A stretch of 64,000 nucleotides of DNA, taken from positions 17,370 through 81,369 of the forward strand of contig FLMG01001546.1 of assembly GCA_900088475.1 (NCBI GenBank). Direction: 5' to 3'. The position numbers and the translations under genes are program-made. The DNA comes from Hyphochytrium catenoides (lineage: Eukaryota > Sar > Hyphochytriomycetes > Hyphochytriales > Hyphochytriaceae). The notes below the pieces were generated by a model. The model did no database searches. It worked only from the letters and a program-made list of their open reading frames with translations, and was not told the origin of the DNA. Below are positions 22,644-35,200 of the stretch, piece after piece. Numbering within the stretch: position 1 is the first letter of the stretch; the number at the start of each line of letters is the position of its first letter.

Positions 22644-23262
22644 GGGAGGCAGAGGTAGAGACTCAGACATCGGACTGTGAAGAGAGGGAGGCGCTTGGTG
22701 GGCTAGTTAGTTTTCTGCGATAGGGCATCAGAGGGCTTTGGCAGTTGTCTCCACGTTATGTAAGGGAGCATGCTACTTCCGTAGTCCCATAATATCTAAT
22801 GGCAGATGATATTGTCGCCTTTATTCTATCAGAAGAGCTAGGTCATATCCTCTTGTATGTCCATCTCTTATCAAGTCTCGCCACGATCCTTGAGAGGGGA
22901 CCAAAACGTCACGAGGAGGAAGTGTTTGTTCCCAGTCATACGCATCTTTGCCCCTTAGTGCGGAGCACGAACAAAATAGATAGTCTCTTGCTCTTCCCTT
23001 CCTCCATGTTTTGCTCTCTCATGACACCAACAACAGATCAATATGGAGAGCAGAAGTCCGCAGACGCTATCCTTCTTTTTATGAAAGATCACGCGTTATG
23101 GTGTGCCCAACATCCGTCCAATCAGTGGTCTAGAACCTTAGCGTTATTCGCTATTTATCTTTACAAAGTATAGCTAATGTACAAAGGAAACACAAGCGAG
23201 AAGCATTTGCAAGCGCACCAGTTTGGGCTGGTGGTGCTCCTTTCAATATAAATAGAGTTTGA
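22644..23262. other. Convergent intergenic spacer
   Basis: 620 bases between the SERCA stop and the NPHP4-like stop. A 124-codon plus-strand ORF (22799-23173) begins MADDIVAFILSEELGHILL but shows no family resemblance or splice context; I treat it as chance. Mostly 3' UTR. Confidence 0.4.
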
Positions 23263-26200
23263 CTATGACCAGGTGAGGTTCAGCTGGTAGCAGTCCTCGC
23301 TCTGGCCCTCTTCGTCATTGACAAATAAATAGACAGAGGCTGACACTTTTTCCCTTCTCAGAGGAAAAGAAAGCCGGATAAAGCCCTCTCCTCCTCCATG
23401 GAGCAAAAGAGTGTGGGTTTTCAACCTTACAAGAGACTCATCACTGGAGCTGAGATGGAAGGTTCGAAGGTTATCCCAACGGTTATGGTAGGCAATCCTC
23501 TGCACAGTGGCAAGCGTTCAGTGCTACAGACTTGGCGTTATGAGAACGAGGAGGAAGAACCAAGAGAGACAGGAGAAGTACATGACAGACAGAGGGACAG
23601 AGGGAGAAGCGGAGAGACAGTTACACGGACAAAGGCGTGTAAACAGAAGAAAGAGGCAGCAAGATAGAGAGAAGCGTACCTTGCTATGCTCCTTTCCTCG
23701 ATCTAGAATAAGATCAAACTTCTTGGTGACCTGTGGGGGGTAGGCGCTACTAGCGACTATCCATGAGCTCAGTAGGGTTCCAGCACCAGCGTCTGCCATG
23801 TCAAATCGGTGAACGAGAGACGACAGATAACCGTGAAAGCAACAGAACGTGGGACCAAGACAATTAAGAGACTGAAAGGGACCTAAGTTACGGGAGTAGG
23901 AAGTGGAGGCTGAAGCAGCGTGAAAGGAACATACAGCTTCAAGACGAAAGGTCATATTCCCTCACCTGTGGCATGCACTAGGAAGGTGCGATACCCCGCT
24001 GTCAAGGGGCGGAATCGTAGCTCCACGAAGTTCAGCGAACTTGGGGCCATTCGCACCGGACCGCTAGGTCGCATCTGTAGGTTTAGACAAAAGTTAAATG
24101 AAATGAGCGGATTAAACACTCCCAATGATGGAGACGAAGGCAAAATATTGGCCAGAAGCAAAGTGCGAGGGGGAGCGAGAGCGTACGGTGTGGGCGGGAC
24201 TTGCCGCAAAAGCTTCTTACCTGTGCTTCTCCTGGAAGAGATGAGTAGAAAGAGACGTATTGAGGGGCTCCGTCACAATCAAATGCCAGCTCGGAGCTTG
24301 AAGTCTCTCCGACCACTGCGTTGATGTGGATCCTGGGAAGAGTTAGGGGCTTAGATGTTAGCCTTTTCTCCCAGCGAAGTCCCACATCCCTTTGCGATAC
24401 CTTCGCCTTTTGCAAACGTTCCTCTTACTCCCGCATACCCACAGTTGCTTCCCAAAGACAACACTCCCCTCCACTCCACCTTCTCACGCAATGTACAGCT
24501 ATTGTTATTCTTACCTGTTACTAACGTGCAATGTCACCCTCCAGATGGCGCAGAGCCTGGCATGAAAATGATCTTCGTAGAGGAGGACATAGAAGCTCTC
24601 CTCAATCGGAGTGCGTGGGGTCCGAGTCTTAATCTCTAAGGTGTTTGGTCCGTGATCCAGAGGAACATCGCCAGCCTTTCACAGAAATAACAGCGTCAGT
24701 AGCTCACAGAAGAGCTTTGAAGTCAAAGCATAAAACGGGGTAGGTTCCCCCGCAGGCTGTTAATAGAGAGGTGCGAGAAATGACACTTGGAGTCGTTGCG
24801 CGGAGCTCATTATAGTTCCAAGAGATAATATCTAGTTCAAAGACAAAGCCTTTCCTTACCTTGGCTCCATAGACTTCTACAAGCACCTCCTTTTCGCTGC
24901 AAAAGGCATACTTCGGCCTCCCACGGCAAGCAGATGATGAGGATGGAGTATCAAGAGCAATCTGTTCCTTGACAATCTCACCAGGCCCTTTGTGTAAATG
25001 TAGGTGCCGGTCCACCACGAAAGGTTGGGGATGGACTCGGATTTTGAATATGGCTATGTTATGCCCATGTATCGCACTTTGGAGGACGATTGGACAGACC
25101 CTCTCGTCTTTTTCTCTTTCCTCCGCACTATGACGCATGGACATGAACACAAAGGGAACCCAAAGCTCTCCGTTTCCCTCCAGAAGTAGCTCACATTTGT
25201 CATCAATCATTTCTCTCTCCAAAGGCTGCAGCCCTGCCGACCCGAAGGCTGGCCGAACATTTGACCTAAAGTACGTCCACTCCTCAACATTTCTTATGAG
25301 ATGGAGCTCAGGATCGCCGAAGCTTAGTGAGAATCGATGCTCCGCAGGGAAAGGATTGCGTATGTGAAGCTCGAAGTACTCTGGCTTGCCAAAAGTAGGA
25401 AAGAGCTGAAATTCCGTGGTAAGGCTCTGAGTTAAAAGACTGGTAACGAGCTTCGCCTTACTCTTCTCTCTGTGCCACTTCAACCTTTCCATGTCCCTTT
25501 CTTTTGAGCCAACACGCTGGAACTCGGGCACTGACGAGGGTGAAGGGTGGACAGCAGAGTAGATGCTGCTTCTAGCTTCACTTGTATTTGACTGCTTCCT
25601 CTTCTCCATGGCTCTCTTCAGCGCGGCTACTCGAGTCCGCTGTCGACGCAGAAGGGACGAGGAATATCGAGAGTTGGAGTGGGAGGGTGATGCTTCGATG
25701 GTGTCTGTCAGTGTGAAGCCCAGTTTGAAGAGCAGCTGTGAGAAATCTGAAAGAAATATGGAACCTGTCCCTGAAGGGTCATAGGAGGCCAAGACAGAGG
25801 AGACATCAAATCCTTTCATAGAAAGCTTTGATATTTGCTTCCTCAGTTTCCGCTCTATCCTAAGACCCATATCTTTCACACCTCTCTGGTCACTTAAGAC
25901 TTCCTCAATAGCTTTGGGGAGATCTGACAATCGCCCAAAGCCAGAGAATTCTTTGTCAACAAGCTCAAATAAGAGCAAACTCTCACTGTTGCTGAGATGG
26001 AACAGCCGCTTGCAGTGCCTTGTGAATTCGGCTAGAGAAACTTTATCGGTCCCGAGGTTCTGCCTTCCTAGTTGCATCTCGTCCATTTTCGTGCGTACAT
26101 CTCTCAATAAACCTCTCCTCCTATCTTCAAGCTCTTTCTCAATGTGCGGGTTGAACAAGTCTCGAAAAAGTAGGAAACCATCACCGTCTGTGTCCAACTG

Positions 26201-29200
26201 GGCAAAGATATAGGTCAACTGGGGGTAAATATCCTCGTTCCAGTCAGGCAGACTCCTCATAAAGTCTTGGAAACCTTCAAAACTCATTCTGCCTCCTGCT
26301 CCTTGGGTAAAGTGAGAGAAGAGCTCTTGCAACTCTAACCCTGCGGCCCCCTGAAGCAGAGACGTGAAGTCCCTTGCTGAAGCCGCTGGTCCGTCCACTG
26401 TGCTCGAGTGTGAGAAGAAGGCTTCCACACTCTTCTCGGCCAAACGGTTCTTGCCGCCACCACCGAGCTCTTTGAACAGGCAAGAAGCGATCTCCTTCGA
26501 TGCTTTCTCCAATTCACCTCCCAGGCTCTGAAGGGCCAACTCGAGATGGTGTTGCGTGAGGGTACCTCCGTCTCTTGCTGCAAGCTCCAGAACTAGTGCT
26601 TTGAAACTAATGCCAAGGGCGTCTGCTACTTCCACTACCTCCTTTATTGTCCAAGAGCGTGAATCATTCCCTTTCATATGTACGATGCGCTCATCGTTAC
26701 TCTGGACGAAGGCAACAAAGGCTTCAAAGGAAGAAGTCAGGCTCCCTGATCCTTCCGTTACCTTTCCTGGCGCAATTACACCTTCCTTAAAGGCAGAAAG
26801 CGCTTCGTCCGCCTTGAGATCCAAGTCTATACCCGTATCAGACAGTAGCGAGACCAGCTTGTCATATTCCTTGGGATTGCCACTCTTTAGGAGAGAAAAT
26901 AGGTCCTTCAGATCTGCACCTTTCGCCTGAGCGGCAAGTAAGGCTTCCTTGAGCTGCAGGGCAGCCATAGAAGACCCTTTTTGCGTTTTTTCGCCACCCT
27001 TCACTGGAACTCCATTGTCAACAAACTGAAGAAACTCTGCAAAATGTATCTTTCCGTTACCGTCGACGTCAATCTGACCGAAGATCATCTGGATCTCCTC
27101 GTCCCCAAGCTCAAATGAAGCTGATCCTAGTCCCGCCAAAAACTGAGCAAACTCTGCGCGGTCCACGGCAGCGCTTCCATCCTTGTCAAAGTGAGAGAAG
27201 AGATCCTTGATGTTTACTCCCTTTTCCTGCGCGGTTCGCAGTATGCTCTGCAGGTTCTCGGTGCTAGTACGGCTGCATTTTGCTTCCTCCTTATTCCCAT
27301 GATTTCCCTTACTCAGTGCCGCCTTCGTTGTGTACCCGTTGCTTGATTCTACCTTTGCGGCTTTCCCAAGCGGTTGGCTGTTTATGAAGGTTTTGAATTC
27401 TTCATAGCAAATCTTTCCATTGTTGTCGTCATCAATCTCCCTAAATAGTGCGTTCATGTCTTCCTCGGTGAGAGTGTAATCTGGCCCTAGTCCCCGCAAG
27501 ACCTGACTGAACTCCTTGATGTCAAGCCACCCACCTCCATTTAGGTCAAAATGAGCGAACAAGTCCTTTAGCGATACCCCTTTCGCTTCTGCTGACTTCA
27601 TCAGCTGGCGGACTTGATCACTGACCGTTGTACGGCGCCAACTGGATTTCTCACTCTTTGTATCCTCAGATTTAGCAGATGTCGTCTTCCGTTGAGAAGC
27701 ACTTCCATTAACGAAATGGAGGAACTCTTCATAAGTTACCTTTCCGCTCCTGTCCCTATCGATCTGGGAGAATAGTTTTGATGCCTCATCACCGCTGAGC
27801 TTCAGAGTAGGTCCCAGCCCATGAAGCACTTGCTCAAACTCTGCCGCATCTACTGAACCATCCCCATCGTTATCAAAGTGGGCAAATAAGTCTTTGACAT
27901 TCAAGCCCTTCTCCATTGCGCCACTTAGGAGCCTTTGCAGCGACTCCATCGATAAGGTGCTCTTCGATACTGATTCTATTGACATGGGCTTGTCACCCTC
28001 AAGGAAGAGCATGAACTCCTGGCAGGTGATCTTGCCACTGTTGTCACGGTCAATCTGCCGAAAAAGCATTGCTACCTCTTCTTGCTCAAGGCTGAAGTCA
28101 ACCCCAAGACCTAAAAGGACTTGACCGAACTCTTTGACATCCACAGAGCCATTTCTGTCTTTATCAGAGTGATCAAAGAGCTCTTTCACATTCAATCCTT
28201 TCTCAGAAGCTGCCTTCAGCAGCTTGCGTAGATCCGTAGAACGCATATTTGTCGTTATTGCCGACGCCGACTGGCCTCTTTTGCCATTGGCCTCAGGTCC
28301 GCTTCTCACTCCTAGTTGCACGAACTGCTGAAATTCTTCGTATGTAATCTTTCCGTTGCCATCAGTATCTATATTCTTGTAGATAACCTCAACCTGTTCA
28401 TCTGCCAGCTTAAAGTCCGGTCCCAGTCCAGAGAGCACTTGCTTGAACTCCTTTAGATCCACAGAGCCACCTCCATCCTTGTCAAAGTGTGTGAAGAGAT
28501 TCTTTACGCTTATTCCCTTCTCTTCCGCAGATTTTAGTACATTTCGAAGTTGATGTAAGGGCGCCACATCTGAAGATTTCTCCCCTCCCATTTCTCGAGA
28601 GGGACTGGGGGTACTCTCAATAAAGGCCTTGAACTCGTCGTAGGTAATCCTTCCACTCTTATCGCGATCTAATTCTTGAAAGATATCTCTGATTACGGCT
28701 TTGCCCAGCTTGAAATCTTGACCCAGCCCTGCAACCACTTTTTCGAACTCAACAAAGTCAACAAAGCCGCCATGGTCATGATCAAAGTGGCGGAAGAGAT
28801 CCTCTAAGTGGACCCCTTTATCCGAAGCAGTCTTGATCACTTGACGTAGCTGGTCTGAAGCTGATTCCGCTTTCTGCTGTGCCGGGGGCCCGTTACAGTT
28901 TCCATCTACGAAGCTCCTAAACTCTCCGTAGCTTATTCGTCCGTTTTTGTCAATGTCAATCGTACAGAATATACCTCTAACATCCTCAACTGTAAGTGAG
29001 AACTCTGATCCCAAGCCGTGTAAAACCAAGCCAAACTCCTCAAAGTCCACTGAACCGCCGCCATTCTTATCAAAGTACTTGAATAGATCCTCGACACTGA
29101 TACCTTTTTGCCCTGCTTGTTTAAGTGTGTCTCGCAGTCGAGCTAAGGCAGAATGACCAGACGCTCCAGTCTTGTCCAATCCTGCAATAGAACCTCCTTG

Positions 29201-32200
29201 CATATAGTCGCGGAACTCTTCATAGCAGATAGTTCCATCCCCATCTCTATCTATCCTCCGGAAAATATTAGCCACCGCTTCCTCCTTGAGGGTGAAATCC
29301 GCACCCAATGCAGCAAGAACCTGGGCGAATTCCTTCAGATCCACGGACCCGCCGCCATCTTTGTCAAAGTGAGTAAAGAGATCTCTTACGCTGACGCCCT
29401 TTTCCTCACAGGTCAGTAGGATGCTCTTGAGTTGCTCTATCGGGTTTGGCGCCGTTGCTGCACTTTGCGAACGGCTAGTTCCACCATTCACGAAAGCCTT
29501 GAACTCGTCATAGCTGACTTTACCACTGTTATCTTCATCGATTTGTCGAAAGATCTTCATCATCTCTTCTCTTTGCAGCTGAAAGTCTACGCCCAGGCCA
29601 TCCAGCACCTGGCCAAACTCAGTACAGTCTACCGATCCAACCCCATCCTTATCAAAGTGCCTGAAGAGATCCTTTAAGCTGACTCCTTTTGTCTCGCAGG
29701 CTTTTAAAATCCGTTGTACTTGATCTGCCGTACTTGGTTCTGCATTGTCTTCCCGTTGACTATGCGTTGCTCCGCCTTGTATAAAAGCCTTAAGTTCAGC
29801 GAAGGATATCTTTCCGCTATTGTCATCATCAATGGACTTAAAAATCTCTTCTGCTTCATTCTTTCCTAATTGGAGGCCAGGCCCCAGCCCGTCCAAAACT
29901 TGGGCGAACTCAGTTAGGTCCACTGTACCACCGCCATCTCGGTCAAAGTGACTGAAGAGTTCTTTTACACTTGCGCCTCTCTCTTCGCAGGTTTTAAGGA
30001 TCTTCCTCAGCTTGTCCGCGGATTTCTCCTTACCCTGGGCCTTCCTGTGACTATGCGTGGCTCCAATTTCTACAAAGTCGTTGAACTCTGCGTAGCTTAT
30101 TCTACCACTGTGGTCATCATCAATCTCTTTGAAGAGAGCAGATACCTTCTCCGGGGAGAGCGTGAACTCCGGCCCTAGGCCGGCCAATACTTCAGCAAAC
30201 TCCTTGACATCGACAAAGCCGCCACCGTCCCCATCAAAATGGTGGAAAAGATCCTTTAAATCAACTCCCTTGTTCTGGCAGACCTCAAGTACTTTTCGAA
30301 GCTGATCGGCCGCAGATACCTGATCCTCCACCGCTTTGCTCTGTTCCAGAAAGGACTTGAACTCTTGAAAGGTGATACGTCCACTGCGATCTTTGTCTAT
30401 ATGACGGAAGATACGGTGTCTGTCCATGACGGTCGGACGAAATTGGTCCGAAAGAGCACCCAAGACCTGTTCGAACTCTTTCTCGTCTACGGATCCGCTT
30501 CCGTCTTTGTCAAAGTGAAAGAAAAGCTTCTCCATGGTAACACCCTTGCTTGCAGCCGTACGAAGGATATCGCGTAAAGCTTGAAGATTAGGGTCGTTCT
30601 CCGCGTCCTCCTTATTGTTCTTGGACCGGGGATAGAGTTCCGCCAGAAGTCGCCGATACTGAACCACGTTTTCTCTGTTTAGCGGCGAGTAGCTCTCGAG
30701 AAGTAAATCTAGGTCTGCGATAGAGATTTCACAACTAGAGCCTAGGTTCTGAAAGCACTCGAGGGCGCACTTCATGGAGACGGAGCCCACCTTCTCTTTA
30801 TCGTAGGAAGCAAAGAGATCTAGGATAGTCGCATACTTAATCCCGCGTTTCTTGAGGACATTCCTAAGTCTCTGTATAAGACTCTGCTTCCGCTCGCCGC
30901 GGGATCCAGCCTCCTTTGCCAATCTGACCAGTTCCCTATAGTCAACCCTATGTTCTCCTAGTCGGTGCTTCTGAAAGTACTGATAGATTTCATCTGTGGA
31001 TATGCAGAGCGCCTCAATGGGTGCCTCTTCTATTCTTTCTTTTTCTTCAGGAGTATTTGTCTGCAGTTGAGTGATGGGCTTCGCACGAGCTCGTGTGCGA
31101 AAGATGGCACCTTTGCTTTCCCTTTCCTTTCCTTCGCTTTGAAGCCTCCATTGCAACGCTAGTCTGGCAAAAGTATCCCCTTCATCCGGTTGGCCTATCA
31201 TAGTTATGGGTGTATTCCTCCCAGCCTCCGTTTCCTTGAAACTTCGAACTCCCAAGTTGGATGCTAGGAGAAGGACCTTTCCGACAGCCTTGGTGGCTGG
31301 GAAGGAGTAGGATGAGGACTCGAACACGTCAAATTCTCCTCCAAACTTGACGGATTTCTGTCCCTGTCTCATTAGCCGCCGTAAAGGCAGTCTGCATAGA
31401 CCGAGGTGAAAGAGGCTATCTCCGTCCCATACGTCTATCTGCAGAGATTTGTAGTACAGATATTCAGCGAAAGCTATGGACTCGTTGGTGCCGTGGGCGG
31501 ACGTGTCAATGGTAAACTTCACAGCCAGCCCAGCGGGTTCTTGACTTTGCTCCTTTCGAACTAAAATCTCTGCCGGACCAAACTGACTGCTACCATCAGC
31601 CGGGAATTCTGCAAAGGGTGCAGCTAGATTAAGGTCCTTGTCATGGGAAGGAAGACAAGAAAGCGTCTCCGTCCTTGTCGGAACATAGTTGTAGAATTGG
31701 AAAGTGAAGAATAGTCTTTTAGGACTGGGTGCATTCTTCTCCAAGCTACGCCTGAACCCAGCCAGATGCACCGTGACCTCATGTATGGCGCAAGAATCTT
31801 GAGCCTCCAGCTCAACGCTAAGTGGCGAGTACTGAACAGTAACATCACTTGCAGAGGAATGCGTGCTAGCTATTCCTCCACTGACGGACTCGGCGACGCC
31901 TAACCGGTTCAGAGTTGTCATGGCCGCCCTGGAGAACTCCCGGTAGGGCATCGTGAGATCTCTGACAGGTTGTTGGCTTCCGGACGGCTTCAACTCCACC
32001 GGTGCCCTTTGATTGGGCCCAACATTAGTCTCCATGCTACGAGGGGACAACTCCGGCTTCTTAGGTTGTGTTGTCTTCTCGTCGTCCTTAGGGCGCTTCT
32101 TGTTTGCCGTAGTTGTGGCTAGCTGCGCGGGAACTTGCTGCTCTTCTTCGACCTCGATGTCTTCCCACTGCAGGAGTCAATACATGTTAGGCGCAGTCAG

Positions 32201-35200
32201 CCGATTCAGTGTAGGCCTTGAAGGGGAGTGGACACGATATAGGGTCAAAGTAACAGAACCTATCAGAAAGGGAGACCTGCTAGGCAAGGGGCTTAAAAAT
32301 GAAGAAGTTACTATCCAAAGAATAACCGGCACCCAGATGGGAAAGTCCTTCACCATAGGGGAGAAAGTCGAACCTTCAGTTGACACTCGATAGTTATCTT
32401 GTGATGGCCAGATGTAGGAGGGCGTCCGGGGATAGAGAAGATTGGCGCTTCGGTAAATTTCCTCATCAGCCCGATATCAAACATCTTTAGCTTTGTCAGA
32501 GTGTCTGGTGATACTGCTACCTCTTTGCCATCATGCAAGACTGCACCGCCACATGCGACCACAGCGAGGGCTGGCTCAGTGTCCTTTGGGGTCTTGGTTT
32601 TCAAGATTATACCTTCTATCTTGGTCTCCGAAATGAGAATGGTGTACTGCACCATCCCTACGAGGACAAAATTGGGATCTGGCACGCAGCCCCTGAGCTT
32701 CAGAGCTCCGGAACTGAGTAGCGTATCACTGACAGAGCTCTTAAGTTTGAGCGGCAGCGTCAGCGCCCTCGTCACCCACCTCCTACCGTTGTGCAGCCCG
32801 ATCTTTAGAACTCTGTGGGAAATGTCTGCAGCAACCTGAGTCGCATCATTTTGGGCTCTAGCATAAATGATATTCTCAATCAGCGCTTCTTCAAACTCCA
32901 CTCTATGGCGAATTGTTACTGAGACAGATTCCACGTCCGTCGTGGTCCGAGGTAAGAACTCAAAGGCCAGAGTAGGTAAGAGGCGTCGGTGCTGCTGCTG
33001 CTGAAGACAAGGAATCTTTCTTTTTCCTACCCCGAGGACATTAGGCCTTAGTCCTGGGATGGCGTCAGCCTTCGTAAACAATTCGTAATCATTCAAAAGG
33101 GGAGCCAGTCGGGCATACTCTGGTACTCGGCATCTGCTGATGCGTAGAACGCAGCCCTGGACATCAGGAAAGTCCTTCGCTTCGCTTGTAAGACCGAAGA
33201 GGGCTCGGGGACTGCCCTGGAGAACTTGAATCATATCTAGAGTCTCATGGCCAGTCTGCCATTGGTGGCTCAGATCAGGAAGACTACCATCACAAAAGAT
33301 GGGAAACATTGCCCATCCAAAACCGCTTTCAGATCGAGTGATACCACTAGAATCTTTGACACCGGATATGAGTTCTATAACAGCATATACTGATTTCTTT
33401 CTCTCTCCAGCGCTCAGGAAAAACAGGTAGTCATCTATCAGTATAGTCTTCTGAGCTTTGGACCGACAAAGTCCGGGCAGATCCTTCTGGGTGGAAAGGA
33501 AGACTTTGGACTGGCGATCGTACAGAAATATTCTCAGCCTATATGTTGAATCTAGTAGTGCCCCACGGGAACAGATGGAGACGAAGAGCAAGGACCCAAG
33601 GTTAGCTTACGAACATTCGAAAGAAGCTAACAAACCACTACCGTCCCTCATAACTGCTCTAAGGACCAAAGATTTGCACAACAAGAAGAAGAACAATTAA
33701 TTGACGAGTTGTCTCACCACCGTCGGCGAAAGCCTTAGCGTCTGGCCACCGTGTGACATCGACGAGATGGAAGCCGTAAGCAGTTGTTTGAGATGTTGAT
33801 CGAGCAGATTGAGCATCCATCCCTTCAGCGGCACAAGGCACAATCTGCCTACGCACCAGCCCTAAGAACTTCTTGACGTAAAGGTCCTGCGTCTCTTGAG
33901 GGGTGCGTGGAACCACAACTGGCTCTCCCTTATCCTGGTTATCAGATTCAGGCTCTTTCTTGTCGTCGTCGTTGTCCAGTTCTAAGTTGTCATCTTCTTC
34001 CTCTTGACTTTCTGTTTCCGAAGACGCATCTCGCTCGCCAGGCATAAGCTCTCCATGCTTCGATTGCTTTTTACCACCACTGGTGCTACTGTTACCTAGT
34101 ATGCCTGTTTCACCATGTTGGATAGGAGGAGCAGACTGCGGGGGTGTTGATCTTGTGACGCGCTCCGGCCGAGCGCATTCGCCTTCCTCGTCTCCAGGTT
34201 TTGTCATCATCTTTTTGTTCGATTCCCTGTTCTCTTCAGACTTAACTGGTTCTTTGCTCTGTTTATCGTTCGAGCTCCCGGTGAAGGCCTGTTTGGTAGG
34301 TTTGTTTGCCTTATCTCTCTTCTGCTGGCTATCAATCTCTTCAACTGTCTTCTCTTTTGCTATCTTATCTTCTTTGTCCTGCTTATCAATCGCCTGGGTG
34401 GCAAGTGTCTTGTCTACCTTAACATTGCCTTGATCGACAGTTCCTTCCTCCTTAGTTGGTCTAGATTTGGAGTGTTTGGCATCCTGAGTACTCTTGGCTG
34501 TCTCGGCTGTCAAGGCGATGGAAGGAGCGGCGCCTTTAACAGGCTGGAAAGTTTCAACTCCACGGTTACCTCCTTCAGACAAGCTCCCTTTAGCAGCAGG
34601 TTGACCCTCGTCTCCATTCGTTTCAAAACGCCCTTCTGCGATCCATGAGCCATCCGTCTCTTTATTGGACATCCTACCGCTATCTGCTCTACTATCTGAT
34701 TCTTCGTCATTGGAAGCAGGAAGATCCGCTGAGAATCCTCTATCCTTACTCCCGCCGCCGTCGTTCTTCTCCCAGCCATCTTTCGCTAGGGCGGCTTTGC
34801 GCACCTCGGTGTCGGGCTGCCGTGTAGAAGGCTTCGGTTGATAGTTGTTGGATCTCTTGTCCCTTGTGGCACTGGCAAGGTCGGGAGCTGTTGAGAGAAG
34901 ATTGTCTTCCTGCCGGACACTTTCAATTTCTTTTATCGATAAAGCATGGATTCTGGTGATCTTACCTTCTCGTCTCTGACTGTGGGTTCCTCTTTGTCGT
35001 TAGGAGTTTGAGGAACGTCAGTATCTGCGGAAACAGTGAATGAGGTGGCGCTAGTTGGCTCTTCCTGCTTTAGGGTAGAACCCGACGGCATAGAGGTGGA
35101 AGCCTTGCCTAGAACATTTACTTGTGCTATGCGACAGCTTAGCTCGTCACCTATGGGAGGCTTTACTAGCAGACAAAGTACCTTCCTCTCCCTCCTTTGC

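Noticed and set aside
22799..23173. 124-codon plus-strand ORF after SERCA
   Set aside because: No domain, no splice context, lies in the convergent 3' region of two genes.
24704..24860. In-frame extension and stop of the large exon as the true NPHP4 C-terminus
   Set aside because: The donor at 24859 followed by five in-phase exons gives the conserved NPHP4 C-terminal modules; the read-through tail matches nothing.
27010..30590. EF-hand units as a stand-alone calmodulin-like gene
   Set aside because: No start codon context, stop or splice site separates them from the NPHP4 sequence on either side within the same open frame.
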